DNA of 64,000 bases from Gordonia sp. ABSL11-1 (GCF_030315685.1 NZ_JASXSI010000025.1:18790-82789), one strand, 5' to 3'. Positions 27,313 through 36,027 are shown, counted from the first letter of the stretch. The notes: generated by a model not told the origin, from the letters alone. Made by a program: numbers and translations.

Positions 27313-27357
27313 ATTCAGGGCAATGGTCCGCGATCACCGCGGACCATTGCCCTGAAT
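27313..27357 (+). terminator. Perfect 20-bp hairpin after fumC
   Basis: Arms 27313-27332 and 27338-27357 are perfectly complementary over 20 bp, with the 5-base loop ATCAC. There is no long T-tract, so it resembles the I-shaped intrinsic terminators proposed for actinobacteria. It lies 30 bp after the fumC stop and 15 bp before the next start. Confidence 0.8.
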
Positions 27358-27372
27358 TCGTAAGCTGGGGTG

Positions 27373-28056
27373 ATGAAACCCTTCCCCACGGACTGGCAGA
27401 CCGCCCTGGCGCTCGTCGCGCATCCCGACGATCCCGAGTACGGGATGGCATCCGCGGTGGCCCGGTGGACGGGCGAAGGCCGACGGGTGGTGTACGCGCT
27501 GGCATCGAGCGGTGAGGCGGGCGTCGAGGGCATGGCCCCGGACATCGCCGGCCCCGTCCGCGAGGCCGAGCAGAGGACGTCGGCACGCATCGTCGGCGTC
27601 GACGAGGTGGAGTTCTGGGGCTTCCCCGACAGCAACATCCGCAACACGCCGGACCTGCGCGCACGAATCCGCGACACGATCCTGCGCGTCGCCCCCGATA
27701 TCGTCCTGTCCCTGTTCGGCGGGCCGGAATGGGCTCCCGGACAACCGAATCAGCGCGATCACATGGAGTTCTCCGCGGCCGTTCTCGAGGCGTACGACGC
27801 CCTGGCACCCGACGACCGGCCACGGCTGCTGTTCGAGAACGGCCCCCACGCCACCCACGGAGTCGACGTCACCGATCAGATCGAGGTGGCGGTGCGTTCC
27901 CTGACCGCCCACGAGCAGTACCTGTCGGTCCTCGATCCAGACACGCCCGTCGCCGAGCAGGCCCGCGAGCAGATCGAGATGGTCACGGCGCCACGCGACG
28001 ACTTCGCGGGGGTGCGGGCAGCCTTCTTCGAGCAGAAGCGTTCACGCGCACGCTGA
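27373..28056 (+). CDS. PIG-L (LmbE-like) zinc deacetylase family protein
   Basis: 227 residues. The zinc motif AHPDDPEYG lies at the N-terminus, a second metal-side HMEFS segment follows GPEWAPGQPNQRD, and the family pattern TSARIVGVDEVEFWGFPDS is clear. PIG-L proteins remove acetyl groups from N-acetylglucosaminyl substrates or amide-bonded thiols; mca in this window belongs to the same family. The substrate is not visible. ATG at 27373 follows a GTG at 27370, and GGGG lies just upstream. Confidence 0.85.
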   Translation: MKPFPTDWQTALALVAHPDDPEYGMASAVARWTGEGRRVVYALASSGEAGVEGMAPDIAGPVREAEQRTSARIVGVDEVEFWGFPDSNIRNTPDLRARIRDTILRVAPDIVLSLFGGPEWAPGQPNQRDHMEFSAAVLEAYDALAPDDRPRLLFENGPHATHGVDVTDQIEVAVRSLTAHEQYLSVLDPDTPVAEQAREQIEMVTAPRDDFAGVRAAFFEQKRSRAR

Positions 28057-28066
28057 TCGACTGCGG

Positions 28067-29059
28067 TCAGCTCCCGGATTCGACGCCGAGGAGAGCCGGC
28101 ACCAGGTTCACCAGTTGACTGAGCAGGCCGGTGAGCGCGTTGTCCTCGATCGCCGGAGCCGCGGGTGCAGTCGAGTTCGGTGCAGTCGAGTTCGGTGCGG
28201 CCGAATTCGGGGCAGTCGAGTTCGGTGCGGAGCCGGACGGTGAGGTGCTCGACGGCGCACTGGACGACGGCCCCGCCTGGTTGACCCCGATCGCGATCTT
28301 GGGGTGCCTGGCCGGGTCGAGCCACACGAGGATCTTGCGCATCAGTTCCCGATCGATGGCCACACAGCCCATCGTCGGCTGACCGTTGGTCACGTGCAGG
28401 AACATCGCCGACGCCTTGCCCGGCGTGCGTTGCGGGTTGTGCGCGATGTTGACGGCGTAGTCGTACACCGGGCCGGAGTCGTAGAGGTTCTCGCTGTCGC
28501 CGCCCGGGCTCTTGGCCTGGCGCACCATGGTGTTGTAGGTCGGCGACTTCATGTTCGAGTCCCACCAGTCCTGGCGGTCCACCTGCTTGTACGGCATCTT
28601 GGTGCCGGGGTTGGCCGCCCGGCCGAACGCCTGGTCGAGGGCGAAGGTGCCCTGCGGAGTGCGATAGACGTTGTCCTTCGGCTCACCCATACCGAGGGAA
28701 CCGAGGAAAGCCTTCGTGGGGCCGATAACCGGTTTCCACGATTGATCGGCGCCCCGTTCGAAAGCGGTGAGGCTGGCGGTCTGGTCACTCGCCTTCGGAG
28801 CGGTCACGACGATCATCTGGCTGGTGTCGGCTTCCGAGCTCCCTCCCCCGCCGACGCCGAGATTGCCGGCGAGCGACTCCAGGACCGAGTCCAGCAGCGT
28901 GATGCCGGTCTTCGGGATGGTCAGGCCACCCGGGGTCCCCGACGTCGGCGGTGCGCTCGGCGTCGTCGTCCCGGGGGCTGCGAGCGCGGTCCCGGCACCT
29001 CCGACGAGCGCAGCCATCGCCGCGATCACCACAAGTCCCAATAACCTCATTCGCCTCAT
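28067..29059 (-). CDS. Secreted L,D-transpeptidase (YkuD-like) with repetitive tail
   Basis: About 330 residues: a signal peptide (RLLGLVVIAAMAALVGGAGTA then LAAP), a Pro/Thr/Ser linker, and a C-terminal half with the YkuD fold signature FLHVTNGQPTMGCVAIDRE, in which His and the MGC cysteine form the catalytic centre that cross-links peptidoglycan by 3-3 bonds. A Ser/Ala/Pro/Asn tail of SAPNSTAPNS-type repeats follows. The upstream part differs from the common LdtMt architecture: no Ig-like domains are evident. ATG at 29059 is chosen because it begins the signal peptide; GTG at 29077 would add six residues. Convergent with the PIG-L gene. Confidence 0.82.
   Translation of the reverse strand: MRRMRLLGLVVIAAMAALVGGAGTALAAPGTTTPSAPPTSGTPGGLTIPKTGITLLDSVLESLAGNLGVGGGGSSEADTSQMIVVTAPKASDQTASLTAFERGADQSWKPVIGPTKAFLGSLGMGEPKDNVYRTPQGTFALDQAFGRAANPGTKMPYKQVDRQDWWDSNMKSPTYNTMVRQAKSPGGDSENLYDSGPVYDYAVNIAHNPQRTPGKASAMFLHVTNGQPTMGCVAIDRELMRKILVWLDPARHPKIAIGVNQAGPSSSAPSSTSPSGSAPNSTAPNSAAPNSTAPNSTAPAAPAIEDNALTGLLSQLVNLVPALLGVESGS
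28167..28226. repeat. Four 15-bp tandem repeats in the L,D-transpeptidase tail
   Basis: Units GCAGTCGAGTTCGGT occur at 28167, 28182 and 28212, with one divergent unit at 28197. They encode the repeated NSTAP/NSAAP pentads of the C-terminal tail. Confidence 0.85.
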
Positions 29060-29460
29060 CAGTAACTTCAGCACCACACCAGTGTGCCATCGCGCAAGAG
29101 GCAGCGAATCTCGTGATGATCACGGTGCGATACAGATCGGGTCACCGGTACATCCGTCACACCAGTCCCAGGACCGGGGTCCCACAGTGCGGCCGACGGG
29201 GCTCACCAGTAATGTCTCGTCGCAGGTGACGAATTCACAACATCTGTTGACGAAACAGGGTCGAGACATGACTTTCTTCGCACTGTGGGCGGCGCTTGCA
29301 GAGGCAATCGCCGCAGGAATCCCCCTCGGCTCGTCCTGACCGCCAGGACCAGCTACAACGACGCCTCCCAGATCGCCGACCGTGCCCTGTTTCTCTCCCA
29401 TCGTGCCCAACTCGGGCACGGTCGACGACATTCTGGACACGGTCGGCGAATTCGCGGGCG
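29060..29460. other. Non-coding stretch between L,D-transpeptidase and phoH2
   Basis: About 400 bp without a convincing gene. It must hold the promoter of the L,D-transpeptidase. A short palindrome CGTGATGATCACG lies at 29112-29124. On the plus strand a 23-codon frame (29268-29339, MTFFALWAALAEA...) codes a hydrophobic peptide but has no good ribosome binding site; I do not call it a gene. Nothing else structured was seen. Confidence 0.5.
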
Positions 29461-30759
29461 TCACGCGCCCGGGGCGAACTCCTCGAGCATCTCGGTGACC
29501 AGGGCGGCGATCGGGGACCGTTCGCTGCGCGTCAGCGTCACGTGCGCGAACAGCGGATGCCCCTTCAGCTTCTCGATGACCGCGGCGACACCGTCGTGCC
29601 GGCCGACACGCAGGTTGTCGCGCTGGGCGACATCGTGGGTGAGCACCACCCGTGAACCGGCACCGAGCCGTGACAGCACCGTGAGGAGCACGTTGCGTTC
29701 CAGCGATTGCGCCTCGTCGACGATCACGAACGAGTCGTGCAGTGATCGTCCGCGGATGTGGGTCAGCGGCAACACCTCGAGCATGCCGCGACTGAGCACC
29801 TCCTCGATGACCTCGGGCGAGGCCAGCCCTTCGAGAGTGTCGAACACCGCCTGCGCCCACGGCCCCATCTTGTCGGCCTCGCTGCCGGGGAGGTATCCGA
29901 GCTGCTGACCACCGACGGCGTACAGCGGCCGGAAGACGACCACCTTCCGTTGCGTCCGCCGTTCCAGGACGGCCTCGAGTCCCGCGCACAGTGCGAGCGC
30001 GGATTTACCGGTGCCCGCCTTGCCGCCCAGGGAGACGATGCCCACGCTGTCGTCAAGCAGGAGGTCGAGGGCCACACGCTGTTCGGCCGAGCGTCCGTGC
30101 AGTCCGAATGCCTCGCGGTCACCGCGCACCAACTGCACCCGTTTGTCCTCGTTCACCCGGCCCAGCGCACTCGACGAGTGGCCCAGCAGCCGGATTCCGG
30201 TGTGGCACGGGAGCTCTCGCGCGTCGTCAACGTCGACGACACCGTCGGCGAACAGGGTGTCGATCGTCGAGGAATCCACGTCCAGCTCGGTCATGCCCGA
30301 CCATCCGGAGACCACGACGTCCTGCGCGTGGTACTCGTCGGCGGCCAGTCCGACCGCACCTGCCTTCACCCGGAGCGGGGTGTCCTTCGACACCAGGGTG
30401 ACGTCCTTGCCCTCGGCGCGAAGATTCAACGCGCAGGCCAGGATTCGCGAGTCATTGGTCTCGGTGCGGAAGCCGGCCGGAAGGACTGCGGGATCGGTGT
30501 GGTTCAACTCGACCTGGAGGGTGCCGCCCTCGTCGCCGATCGGGAACGGGACGTCGAGACGGCCGTGTTCGAGTCGGAGATCGTCGAGCATCCGCAACGC
30601 CTCACGAGCAAACCAGCCGAGCTCGTGGTGGTGACGTTTGCCCTCGAGCTCGCCGATGACCACCAGAGGCAGAACCACATGGTGTTCGGCGAAACGCAGA
30701 ACCGCCCAGGGATCGGACAGCAGCACGGAGGTGTCGAGGACGTAGGTGCGTGTGGTCAC
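29461..30759 (-). CDS. phoH2: PIN-PhoH fusion protein PhoH2
   Basis: RNA-cleaving/unwinding protein: an N-terminal PIN-type ribonuclease domain (about 1-140, LDTSVLLSDP with the first acidic residue and TNDSRILACA with later ones) joined to a PhoH ATPase domain (about 200-432; Walker A GKAGTGKSA, VVFRP, Walker B FVIVDEAQS). 432 residues, normal for PhoH2 (Rv1095 type). Family work in mycobacteria describes it as the toxin-like half of a phoAT-phoH2 pair. The start is GTG at 30759 with AGGAG about 6 bases upstream. It is preceded by a ~190-nt leader holding a possible short peptide. Confidence 0.92.
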   Translation of the reverse strand: MTTRTYVLDTSVLLSDPWAVLRFAEHHVVLPLVVIGELEGKRHHHELGWFAREALRMLDDLRLEHGRLDVPFPIGDEGGTLQVELNHTDPAVLPAGFRTETNDSRILACALNLRAEGKDVTLVSKDTPLRVKAGAVGLAADEYHAQDVVVSGWSGMTELDVDSSTIDTLFADGVVDVDDARELPCHTGIRLLGHSSSALGRVNEDKRVQLVRGDREAFGLHGRSAEQRVALDLLLDDSVGIVSLGGKAGTGKSALALCAGLEAVLERRTQRKVVVFRPLYAVGGQQLGYLPGSEADKMGPWAQAVFDTLEGLASPEVIEEVLSRGMLEVLPLTHIRGRSLHDSFVIVDEAQSLERNVLLTVLSRLGAGSRVVLTHDVAQRDNLRVGRHDGVAAVIEKLKGHPLFAHVTLTRSERSPIAALVTEMLEEFAPGA

Positions 30760-30835
30760 GTAGGGCTCCTACATTTGTACGGCTCCCGCACAAACCAGTA
30801 GCGACGACCGGCTGGTTCTTGCCCGTCCCGGCTGG

Positions 30836-30892
30836 TCAGCCGAGGTGGACGAGGACCGGGGCCGGCCCTCTCGCGATGCTGGTGCAGACCAC
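30836..30892 (-). CDS. Possible 18-aa leader peptide upstream of phoH2
   Basis: GTG at 30892 is preceded by GGGAGG at good spacing and opens an 18-codon frame (VVCTSIARGPAPVLVHLG) ending 76 bases before phoH2. The Shine-Dalgarno is the main evidence; composition is not informative. It could be a translated regulatory upstream frame or chance. It differs from the longer phoAT partner described in mycobacteria, which was not found here. Confidence 0.3.
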   Translation of the reverse strand: MVCTSIARGPAPVLVHLG

Positions 30893-30952
30893 GATTCGAA
30901 CCTCCCGGACGAACCGCTTCCCCGCGGCCCGTCACTCGTCAACGTACGCCGA

Positions 30953-30986
30953 ACACACCCCTGCGGCTCGCCAGGCAGGGGTGTGT
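30953..30986 (-). terminator. 12-bp hairpin between desA2-like gene and phoH2
   Basis: Arms ACACACCCCTGC (30953-30964) and GCAGGGGTGTGT (30975-30986) pair perfectly around a 10-base loop. It lies about 70 bp beyond the desA2-like stop on the minus strand and ahead of the phoH2 leader, fitting a terminator for the upstream gene. Confidence 0.65.
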
Positions 30987-31054
30987 CGGCGTGAATTATG
31001 CGTTAACGCAGATTGCCCCGGCGCTACGTCGAGGCGACGTTCTCGCCGCGGGTC

Positions 31055-31921
31055 CTACGCCCCGGCGAGGCCGAGGACGCGCTGCCGCGCGGCCTCGGCG
31101 TCGGCGCCCAGACCCTGGACGGTGTCGAGCTTCAGCTGATCGACGAGCGTCGCGGCGATCGCGGTGCGGGTCTCGTCGCTCTCGTAATCGGCGATGAGTG
31201 CGCGCTCGTCGTCGAAGTCGGCGACATCGGCACCGATCGGCTCGATGTTCGCGAGGCGACGGTCGAGGGCGAGCACGGTGCCCTCCGGGTCGGCGACCAG
31301 CGATGCGTTGAGGAATGCGGCGAATGTCGTGGCCTGCACGGCGTCGTCGTGGGCGATCTTGGCGAGGATCTGCTTGAACACGTCGTCGGTGACCGCGGAC
31401 CCGAGCCTCTCGGTGAACGCGACGCTCTGGTTCTCGTGCACCGCCATCAGCGCGAGCACGTCGAGGGGCGACAGATCGGCAACACCCTCGGTCGTCTGAC
31501 GGTAGCCGGCGGTCACGTGGATGCGGCGGCGCTCCTCGGCGTCGACCGGATCGATCGCGCGGGTCACGACGAGGAAATCGCGCAGCACGATGGCGTGGCG
31601 ATTGTCCTCGGCGGTCCACACACCGACCAGCTGCCGCCACTCCGAGAACGCCGGGAAGTGGATGGCGAGCACACGGTGGTACGACGGCAGGTTGTCCTTG
31701 GTGAGCAGCAGGGCCAGGGTGCCGGCCCGCGCCTCGTCGGACAGGGTTCCCTGCGACGGATCCCAGTCCTCACCGCCGAGGAAGGCGAAGTTGCGGCCGG
31801 ATTCCCACGGCACCCAGTCATGCGGGTTCCACGGAAGGGCCGCCGCCTGGTGATCCTCGGCGATCTCGGGGAGCGCCTTTTCCAGCGCGATGATCAACTC
31901 GTCCTCGGTCAATGCGTTCAT
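31055..31921 (-). CDS. DesA2-like acyl-[ACP] desaturase-fold protein, altered metal site
   Basis: 288 residues with a ferritin-like fold of the plant-type acyl-ACP desaturase family. Position between phoH2 and glyA matches desA2 (Rv1094). The segment VWTAEDNRHAIVLRDFLVVTRAIDP is clearly of the family, keeping an E-x-x-H metal motif. In the later helix where DEARH/DENLH-type ligands are expected, the sequence is AHDDAVQATTFAAF, so the Glu-x-x-His pair is lost. That suggests a weak or absent diiron centre and perhaps no desaturase activity. ATG at 31921 (MNALTEDELIIAL) is chosen over the upstream 31960. Confidence 0.75.
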   Translation of the reverse strand: MNALTEDELIIALEKALPEIAEDHQAAALPWNPHDWVPWESGRNFAFLGGEDWDPSQGTLSDEARAGTLALLLTKDNLPSYHRVLAIHFPAFSEWRQLVGVWTAEDNRHAIVLRDFLVVTRAIDPVDAEERRRIHVTAGYRQTTEGVADLSPLDVLALMAVHENQSVAFTERLGSAVTDDVFKQILAKIAHDDAVQATTFAAFLNASLVADPEGTVLALDRRLANIEPIGADVADFDDERALIADYESDETRTAIAATLVDQLKLDTVQGLGADAEAARQRVLGLAGA

Positions 31922-31979
31922 CGTCAGACAGGATAGGCACTCGCGCGACGCTGTGGCCAATTTCTCTCGAGCCGGGGTC

Positions 31980-33272
31980 TCAGACCCGACTCATCAGGCC
32001 CCATTCCTCGAGTCCGTCGTAGAGCGGGAAGTCCAGGGCGAGGCGCGACACGCGGCCGCGCAGCGCGGAGATGTCGGCGGCCTCACCTGCCGCGAGGGCG
32101 GTTCCGATGATGTCGGCCACCTCGGTGAACTGGTCGTCGCCGAAGCCCCTCGTCGCCAGTGCGGGTGTCCCGATGCGCAGGCCGGAGGTCACCATCGGCG
32201 GCCGCGGATCGAAGGGCACCGCGTTGCGGTTGACGGTGATGCCGACCTGGTGCAGCAGATCCTCGGCCTGCTGGCCGTCGAGCCGGCTGTTGCGCAGGTC
32301 GACGAGAACCAGGTGGACGTCGGTGCCGCCGGTGAGCACGGAGATGCCTGCCCTCTCGACGTCACCACCGGTCAGGCGGTCGGCGAGGATCTTCGCCCCC
32401 GACAGCGTGCGACGCTGGCGATCGGCGAACTCGTCGGTGCCGGCGATCTTGAGGGCCACCGCCTTCCCCGCGATCGCGTGCATGAGCGGACCGCCCTGCT
32501 GCCCCGGGAACACCGCGGAGTTCAGCTTCTTGGCCCACTCCTGCTTGGCGAGGATGAGACCCGAGCGCGGTCCGCCGAGCGTCTTGTGCACGGTCGAGGA
32601 CACGACGTCGGAGTAGGGCACGGGCGACGGATGCAGATCGGCGGCCACCAGCCCGGCGAAATGCGCCATGTCGGTCCAGAGGTACGCACCCACCTCGTCG
32701 GCGATCGAGCGGAACGCCTCGAAATCGAGGGTGCGCGGATAGGCCGACCACCCGGCACAGATGACCTTCGGCTTCGCGGTGAGGGCGATCTTGCGCACCT
32801 CGTCCATGTCGATGCGGAAGTCCTCCTTGCTCACGCCGTACGACTCGATCTCGTAGAGCTTGCCGGAGAAGTTGAGCCGCATACCGTGCGTCAGATGGCC
32901 ACCATGTGCCAGGTCGAGGCCGAGCATCTTCTCGCCTGGGTTCATCAGTGCCATCAGCACGGCGGCGTTGGCCTGGGCGCCGGAGTGCGGCTGGACATTG
33001 GCGAAGTCGGCGCCGAACAGTTCCTTGGCACGGTCGCGGGCGATGTCCTCGACGACGTCGACGTACTCGCAGCCGCCGTAGTACCGCCGGCCCGGATAGC
33101 CCTCGGCGTACTTGTTGGTGAGCACGCTGCCCTGCGCCTGCAGCACTGCCCGAGGGACGAAATTCTCCGACGCGATCATCTCGAGCGTGTCGCGCTGACG
33201 ACTCAGCTCACCGTTCATCGCCGCAGCCACGTCCGGATCGAGCTCGGCCAGGGACATCGAATTCAGGCTCAT
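31980..33272 (-). CDS. glyA: Serine hydroxymethyltransferase
   Basis: PLP enzyme interconverting serine and glycine with tetrahydrofolate, the main one-carbon source. 430 residues with MIASENFVP, NKYAEGYPGRRYYGGCE, SGAQANAAV, DMAHFAGLVA and the PLP-lysine motif SSTVHKTLGGPRSG. ATG at 33272 gives MSLNSMSLAEL; a second ATG at 33257 is possible, and neither has a strong Shine-Dalgarno. It starts 11 bp after the DUF885 gene, so it may be co-transcribed with it. M. tuberculosis has the same coaA-glyA-desA2-phoH2 neighbourhood. Confidence 0.95.
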   Translation of the reverse strand: MSLNSMSLAELDPDVAAAMNGELSRQRDTLEMIASENFVPRAVLQAQGSVLTNKYAEGYPGRRYYGGCEYVDVVEDIARDRAKELFGADFANVQPHSGAQANAAVLMALMNPGEKMLGLDLAHGGHLTHGMRLNFSGKLYEIESYGVSKEDFRIDMDEVRKIALTAKPKVICAGWSAYPRTLDFEAFRSIADEVGAYLWTDMAHFAGLVAADLHPSPVPYSDVVSSTVHKTLGGPRSGLILAKQEWAKKLNSAVFPGQQGGPLMHAIAGKAVALKIAGTDEFADRQRRTLSGAKILADRLTGGDVERAGISVLTGGTDVHLVLVDLRNSRLDGQQAEDLLHQVGITVNRNAVPFDPRPPMVTSGLRIGTPALATRGFGDDQFTEVADIIGTALAAGEAADISALRGRVSRLALDFPLYDGLEEWGLMSRV

Positions 33273-33283
33273 GGGAGACAAGT

Positions 33284-34516
33284 CTATGGTCCGGCTCCCG
33301 CCGGGCCGAGTTCGGCTCTCAGCTGCGCCGGGGTGAGGGGTTCGTCGAGCAATCGTCCGAATCGCGCGAGGCGGCTCGAGGCCGGCACCTCGTCGAGCCA
33401 GGTGTCCAGCAACCGGTAGCCCTCGACGTAGGTAGAGATGTAGGCCCGCCACAGCGGCGACGTCAGGAAGCGCAGCATCTGGCGTGCCCGCTCCGGCGGG
33501 GCGAGCAGCCACCGCTGCAGGAAGGACGCGACCGAATCGTGGTCGAGATGCCGATCGTGCAGCAGCAGCGCCGCGTCCTGACGCACTCCGAGCAGGCCCG
33601 ACGACGCCGTCGACATCCGCTGCGCCCGCGCCCCGTCGAAGCGCAGTCCGAGGTCGGCGTAGATCTCCTGCGCCCACAGTCCCCAGTCGGGGCCGACCGC
33701 GGCGCGCAGCGCGTGGTCGGCGAGACCTTCCGCCATCAGACACTGTGGCGTGTTCACCAGGAAGATCGTCTGCTCGAGTTGTCCTCCGCCGACGAGGATC
33801 TCCTCTTTCCGGCAATGCTCGGTGTGGTGTCCGGGGTAGGCCTCGTGGGCGATGAGGTGCGGCAGTGTCGACATGTACTGCGTCAGATCGGTGTTGATCG
33901 CCACCCTCGACCGGTAACCGCCCAGGTAGTAGTTGAAGCCCGACCACGGCTTGTCCGAGACGACCTCGAATTCGACGATCTCGTTGTCGGGCAGCGGAAA
34001 GGTCGATCGAACCCGCTCGCGCAGTGCACCGCTGAAGGCCCGCACGCACTCGTCGACGCGGTCGGCGGGGATCTCGTCGGCACGTTTGTACGCGGCGTAC
34101 GCCTCGATGAGCCGCTCGCCGCCGGAGTCCGCGACGTCGAGTTCGGCCGCCATCGCCGCCTGTGCGTCGCGGTACTCCTGCTCGTCGCCCAGCGCGATGT
34201 CGACGTCGAAGTAGGTGCGGACCTCGTCGACGAAGCCGATGTCCTCCCCCGCGAATCGGCGGGCCGAGCACTCGAGTGCGGCGAGGTGGGCCGAGATGAA
34301 CTCGGCCCGCGCGGAGGGGAGATCGCCGGGTAGGTCGCGGCGCAAGCCGCGTGCGCGGTCGGCGAGAACGGTGGGATCCGGAGACGGCGCGTTCATCACC
34401 TCCGCCCTCAGGGCCGCGTCGCCGGTGAAGGCGTCGACGAATCCCTCTTCGAGGCGGTCGAACGCGAGCCCGAGACGCAGGTACTCGGTCACCGGCGAGG
34501 TGGCGGCAGAAGTCAT
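33284..34516 (-). CDS. DUF885-type zinc metallopeptidase-like protein
   Basis: 410 residues, mostly helical, with the metalloprotease motif HEAYPGHHTEH (H-E-x-x-x with downstream His) that marks DUF885 proteins, and a second acidic motif MAEGLADHAL. No signal peptide; predicted cytosolic. Family members are related to carboxypeptidase Taq-like peptidases; substrate unknown. Lies 11 bp upstream of glyA and divergent from coaA. Confidence 0.82.
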   Translation of the reverse strand: MTSAATSPVTEYLRLGLAFDRLEEGFVDAFTGDAALRAEVMNAPSPDPTVLADRARGLRRDLPGDLPSARAEFISAHLAALECSARRFAGEDIGFVDEVRTYFDVDIALGDEQEYRDAQAAMAAELDVADSGGERLIEAYAAYKRADEIPADRVDECVRAFSGALRERVRSTFPLPDNEIVEFEVVSDKPWSGFNYYLGGYRSRVAINTDLTQYMSTLPHLIAHEAYPGHHTEHCRKEEILVGGGQLEQTIFLVNTPQCLMAEGLADHALRAAVGPDWGLWAQEIYADLGLRFDGARAQRMSTASSGLLGVRQDAALLLHDRHLDHDSVASFLQRWLLAPPERARQMLRFLTSPLWRAYISTYVEGYRLLDTWLDEVPASSRLARFGRLLDEPLTPAQLRAELGPAGAGP

Positions 34517-34568
34517 GAGCGAAGGCTACCGATCATCGGCGAATCCGTGCGCCCTAAGCTGTAGGACC

Positions 34569-35510
34569 ATGGCACGCGACACGACCGGGCGCGATCCCAG
34601 TCTGTATCTGGAGCTCGACCGTCGGCAGTGGCGTGACCTGCGCGAATCGATGCCGATGGTGCTGACCGACACCGAGCTGCAACAGCTCGTGGGTCTGGGC
34701 GAGCAGGTCGACCTCGACGAGGTCGCCGACGTCTACCTCCCCCTGTCACGTCTCATCCACCTCCAGATCGCCGCCCGCCAGCGCCTGTTCGCGGCGACCT
34801 CGACGTTCCTCGGCGAACGTCAGACCAGTCGCCAGGTGCCGTTCGTCGTCGGCATCGCCGGCAGCGTCGCGGTCGGCAAGTCGACGACGGCCCGCGTGCT
34901 CGCCGCCCTGCTCGCACGCTGGGATTCGCATCCGAAGGTCGACCTCGTCACCACGGACGGATTCCTCCTGCCGACCGCCGAGCTCGAACGGCGAGGAATC
35001 ATGCACCGCAAGGGGTTTCCCGAATCCTACGACCGTCGGTCGCTGTTGCGGTTCGTCACCGAGGTCAAGTCGGGGGCGCGTGAGGTGACCGCACCGGTCT
35101 ACTCGCACATCGCCTACGACATCGTGCCGGACGTGAAACACTATGTGCGTCAACCCGACATCCTCATCCTCGAGGGGCTGAACGTCCTCCAGACGGGTCC
35201 CACGCTCATGGTGTCGGACCTGTTCGACTTCTCGATCTACGTCGACGCCAAGACGACCGACATCGAGCGGTGGTACGTGTCGAGATTCCTCAAGATGCGC
35301 ACCACCGCCTTTGCCAATCCCGAATCCCACTTCCACTATTACGCATCGCTCACCGACGATCAGGCGACGATCGCCGCGCGCGACCTGTGGACCTCGATCA
35401 ACCTGCCCAACCTGAACGAGAACATCCTGCCCACCAGGCCGCGCGCGACCCTCGTGTTACGCAAGGACGCCGACCACTCCATCAACCGCGTCCGGCTCCG
35501 CAAACTCTGA
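34569..35510 (+). CDS. coaA: Type I pantothenate kinase
   Basis: First committed step of coenzyme A synthesis: phosphorylates pantothenate. 313 residues. The P-loop GIAGSVAVGKST lies near residue 100, DGFLLP and GFPESYD form the substrate region, and the C-terminal half has KMRTTAFANPESHFHYYA. ATG at 34569 with AGGA just upstream. Divergent from the DUF885-glyA pair. Confidence 0.95.
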   Translation: MARDTTGRDPSLYLELDRRQWRDLRESMPMVLTDTELQQLVGLGEQVDLDEVADVYLPLSRLIHLQIAARQRLFAATSTFLGERQTSRQVPFVVGIAGSVAVGKSTTARVLAALLARWDSHPKVDLVTTDGFLLPTAELERRGIMHRKGFPESYDRRSLLRFVTEVKSGAREVTAPVYSHIAYDIVPDVKHYVRQPDILILEGLNVLQTGPTLMVSDLFDFSIYVDAKTTDIERWYVSRFLKMRTTAFANPESHFHYYASLTDDQATIAARDLWTSINLPNLNENILPTRPRATLVLRKDADHSINRVRLRKL

Positions 35511-35541
35511 GCAGCACAACCGCTCCCCGCAGGTCGGCCGG

Positions 35542-36027
35542 TCAGCGCAGCTGCCGTTCGTCCAGACCGGCCGGATAGCGACCCGTCACCGCGATCCGGT
35601 TCCAGGCGTTGATCATCACGATCGACGCCACCACCTGCCCGAGCTCGACCTCGTCGAAAACCGCACGGGCCGAATTGAACACATCGTCGGGAACGCCGTT
35701 CTCCCCGAGCCGGGTGACCGCCTCGGTCAGCGCGAGCGCGGCACGCTCACGGTCGGAGAACAGATGCGGGGCCTCCGACCACACCGACACCATCCCCAGC
35801 GACAGCGGCTCCATGCCGGCGGCCAGGGCATCCGACAGGTGCATGTGCAGGCAGTAGGCGCAGCCGTTGAGCTGCGACGCGTGAATCCTGATCAACTCGG
35901 CGAGTTCGGTGGACAACCCCTCCGACGACGCGCGCTGTAGTGCGACGAGCGCCTTGTACACACCGGGATTCGTGCGGGGCAACCACATCCGCCGGGTGTC
36001 GGGGAGCGCCTCGGCCGTGGCGCTCAT
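35542..36027 (-). CDS. Carboxymuconolactone decarboxylase/AhpD-like protein
   Basis: 161 residues with the AhpD redox motif: RIHASQLNGCAYCLHMH carries the C-x-x-C pair and a following His, and the helical pattern LALTEAVTRL is typical of alkylhydroperoxidase-like carboxymuconolactone decarboxylase proteins. It may reduce peroxides or lactone-type substrates. ATG at 36027 overlaps the stop of the NmrA-like gene by 4 bases. The two form an operon divergent from a MocR regulator, which probably controls them. Confidence 0.86.
   Translation of the reverse strand: MSATAEALPDTRRMWLPRTNPGVYKALVALQRASSEGLSTELAELIRIHASQLNGCAYCLHMHLSDALAAGMEPLSLGMVSVWSEAPHLFSDRERAALALTEAVTRLGENGVPDDVFNSARAVFDEVELGQVVASIVMINAWNRIAVTGRYPAGLDERQLR

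Noticed and set aside
29112..29124. CGTGATGATCACG as a CRP/cAMP-receptor site
   Set aside because: Half-site spacing is too short for the TGTGA-N6-TCACA consensus, and there is no supporting context.
29268..29339. 23-codon hydrophobic peptide on the plus strand
   Set aside because: No convincing ribosome binding site or promoter, and no neighbouring gene on that strand; kept only as a note.
30602..30793. 63-codon frame overlapping the phoH2 start, as a possible phoAT
   Set aside because: It is an Arg-rich +1 shadow of phoH2 with no ribosome binding site; nothing in it resembles an antitoxin.
30870..30915. tRNA-like T-loop (GGTTCGAATC followed later by CACCA) on the minus strand
   Set aside because: The flanking bases do not form a T-stem and no matching 5' acceptor strand or anticodon arm lies within 90 bases upstream.
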